Below, piece by piece: positions 63,102 to 64,000 of a DNA stretch of 64,000 nt. The translations under genes and the position numbers were made by a program. Position 1 is the stretch's first letter, and each line of letters starts with the position of its first letter. The notes below the pieces were generated by a model. That model was not told the origin of the DNA, did not search any database, and worked only from the letters and a program-made list of their open reading frames with translations. This DNA comes from Prostheceraeus crozeri (lineage: Eukaryota > Platyhelminthes > Polycladida > Euryleptidae), in the NCBI GenBank assembly GCA_907163375.1, contig CAJQUW010000527.1:1-64000 (forward strand), in the 5' to 3' direction.

Positions 63102-63370
63102 CCTTATGTGTTCTGAGTTCACAATAGCAACTGCTTTTCTATCGTAACCCTTATGTGTTTTGAATTCACAATAGCAACTACTTTTAATCAATTCATGCGG
63201 AGAGAGGAAACGCTAAATGGATTTTGTGAACGCATTTGCATTTGCAAAACTCACTTTAAAAACTGATTCTGAAAATAATTTACGTAGGCGTAAATTGAAC
63301 TGTCAAAATTTTACCGACGCGTAAGTTGAACTGTCAAAATTTTACCGATGCGTAAATTGAAATGACAAGA
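63102..63370. repeat. Tandem words upstream of the right-hand frames
   Basis: Two small tandem repeats: a 47-bp unit twice (CCTTATGTGTTCTGAGTTCA at 63,102 and a close copy at 63,149) and a unit of about 31 bp three times (GCGTAAATTGAACTGTCAAA near 63,289, 63,319 and 63,350). A palindrome TTTACG ... CGTAAA opens the second set. They lie between two divergent or facing ends and could be regulatory or origin-like. Confidence 0.6.
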
Positions 63371-63505
63371 TTGCGCTATTCACAATAATTTTAGGGAAAA
63401 GCTGTTCGTTGTTTTCCTTTGCGAGAACAATAAATCTCTCTCTCTTCAATCATCACTCCTTATCTTTTGATTAAGTGCGGGTAGCAACCGTTTTGTTTCA
63501 TGAAT

Positions 63506-63862
63506 TCATTGTTTCACTGTTGCAAGTGACGTTGCAAAAACACCTGTACCTGTTAAAGCAGTAGCAACAACAGGAATTGTAAGAACGCCAGATGAAATGA
63601 CAATAGTCAGAGCGCCTAAAGAAACTGTTAAGAATACTCCAACTCCTTGTGTTACATTCTTCACTATAGTCCATCTTTTTCTTAATTTATCATAATGTTC
63701 TAGTTTTAACAATAGTTGTGTCTCCTTATCTTTCATGTACCTGACTCTATCTTTGCGTTTTGCTATATCCATTTCATATGATAATGAAGGATATAAGGGG
63801 GCTGATGGTTCTTTTGTTTTTACATCTTCCATTTTTAAATGAATATTTTTATTCATATTCAT
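63506..63862 (-). CDS. Polinton terminal-repeat copy of the small hydrophobic protein
   Basis: A 118-residue minus-strand frame that mirrors the first part of the region at 49,420, because it lies in the terminal inverted repeat. Same start MNMNKNIHLKMEDVKTKEPS and the same hydrophobic segments, with a few substitutions. Where the repeat ends (63,514) the sequence leaves its partner, so the downstream helical part of the left region has no counterpart here. Confidence 0.6.
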   Translation of the reverse strand: MNMNKNIHLKMEDVKTKEPSAPLYPSLSYEMDIAKRKDRVRYMKDKETQLLLKLEHYDKLRKRWTIVKNVTQGVGVFLTVSLGALTIVISSGVLTIPVVATALTGTGVFATSLATVKQ

Positions 63863-64000
63863 TTTTGTTTTTGCTAAATTTCAGAAGGCCCCTATTTGCA
63901 TTTTTGATTTGTTAATTTCAGGAGGACCCTATTTTGCATTTGGATTTGTTAAATTTCAAGAGGACCCTAATTTGCATTTAGATTTGCTAAATTTCAAGAG
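63514..64000. repeat. Polinton right terminal inverted repeat, cut by the window end
   Basis: The inverted partner of 49,282-49,766, with the same 38-bp minisatellite at its outer side. The window ends inside the repeat, so probably about 80-180 bp of the element, and its target duplication, lie beyond. Confidence 0.9.

Larger units (their letters stand above)
49195..64000. mobile_element. Polinton/Maverick element, fossil, right end beyond the window
   Basis: A virus-like DNA element of about 15 kb. Long inverted terminal repeats enclose a characteristic set: packaging ATPase, protein-primed-type family B DNA polymerase, jelly-roll capsid region, penton-like protein, adenain-type protease, retroviral-type integrase and hydrophobic core-like proteins. 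Gene blocks run inward on the plus strand from the left, a minus-strand polymerase block lies in the middle, a plus-strand capsid/integrase block follows, and minus-strand frames close the right side. The copy is broken: some parts keep single open frames, while polymerase, capsid and integrase regions are disrupted, perhaps five to eight breaks in all. The terminal repeats differ at only a few positions over the visible 485 bp, so the insertion is young. A small MITE has since entered the capsid region. Confidence 0.93.

Overview
This is animal (metazoan) nuclear DNA, probably from a marine invertebrate. The reasons are eukaryotic splice-site contexts, an astacin metalloprotease, a THAP zinc-finger remnant, and a transposon community of LINEs, Tc1/mariner, PIF/Harbinger-like, piggyBac and Polinton/Maverick elements in AT-rich sequence. 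I cannot name the species. Host genes are sparse: only the astacin gene at about 39.6-40.6 kb is a confident complete gene. The others are single exon-like frames or decayed pieces.

Layout. (1) 1-1.0 kb is unique sequence. (2) About 1.0-18.96 kb is one large satellite array of roughly 89-bp monomers (about 200 copies). They are organised into higher-order repeats, mainly an 11-monomer unit of 980-982 bp, with 537/538, 721, 1249, 1026 and 1563-bp variants. The centre is homogenised and both edges are degraded. Every open frame in it is a by-product of the repeat. (3) 19.6-21.4 kb holds a decayed minus-strand coding-like segment and a decayed LINE reverse-transcriptase/C-terminal fragment. (4) 21.9-32.1 kb has a likely first exon at 22.0 kb, a small hairpin MITE at 25.4 kb, a diverged tandem duplication (27.2-31.0 kb) with repeated exon-like modules, one copy of which carries a long-armed foldback insertion missing from its sister, and short minus-strand coding-like frames. 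(5) 32.1-39.4 kb has LINE tails, a THAP-domain remnant and a full-length but dead Tc1/mariner element with TA target duplications. (6) The intronless astacin gene follows directly. (7) 36.98-37.75 kb and 44.14-44.91 kb are near-identical 769-bp copies. The second abuts a 2.35-kb PIF/Harbinger-like non-autonomous element (44,896-47,241) with TTA target duplications. A piggyBac C-terminal remnant and a GC-rich MITE follow.

(8) About 49.2 kb to the window end is a Polinton/Maverick element of about 15 kb. Long inverted terminal repeats enclose recognisable family parts: packaging ATPase, family B DNA polymerase, jelly-roll capsid region, penton-like protein, adenain-type protease and retroviral-type integrase. 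It also has accessory frames, including a phage-tail-fibre-like motif and a parvovirus-type phospholipase A2 module in the same frame as the integrase core. It is treated here as a fossil: several genes are disrupted (my rough impression is five to eight breaks) and a small MITE sits in its capsid gene. The near-identity of its ends suggests a young insertion. The far right end lies outside the window.

Whole-window theme: a satellite array beside a gene-poor zone that has collected many mobile-element families. I see no CRISPR array, operon, rRNA or confident tRNA. All family assignments come from reading motifs by eye, without database search.
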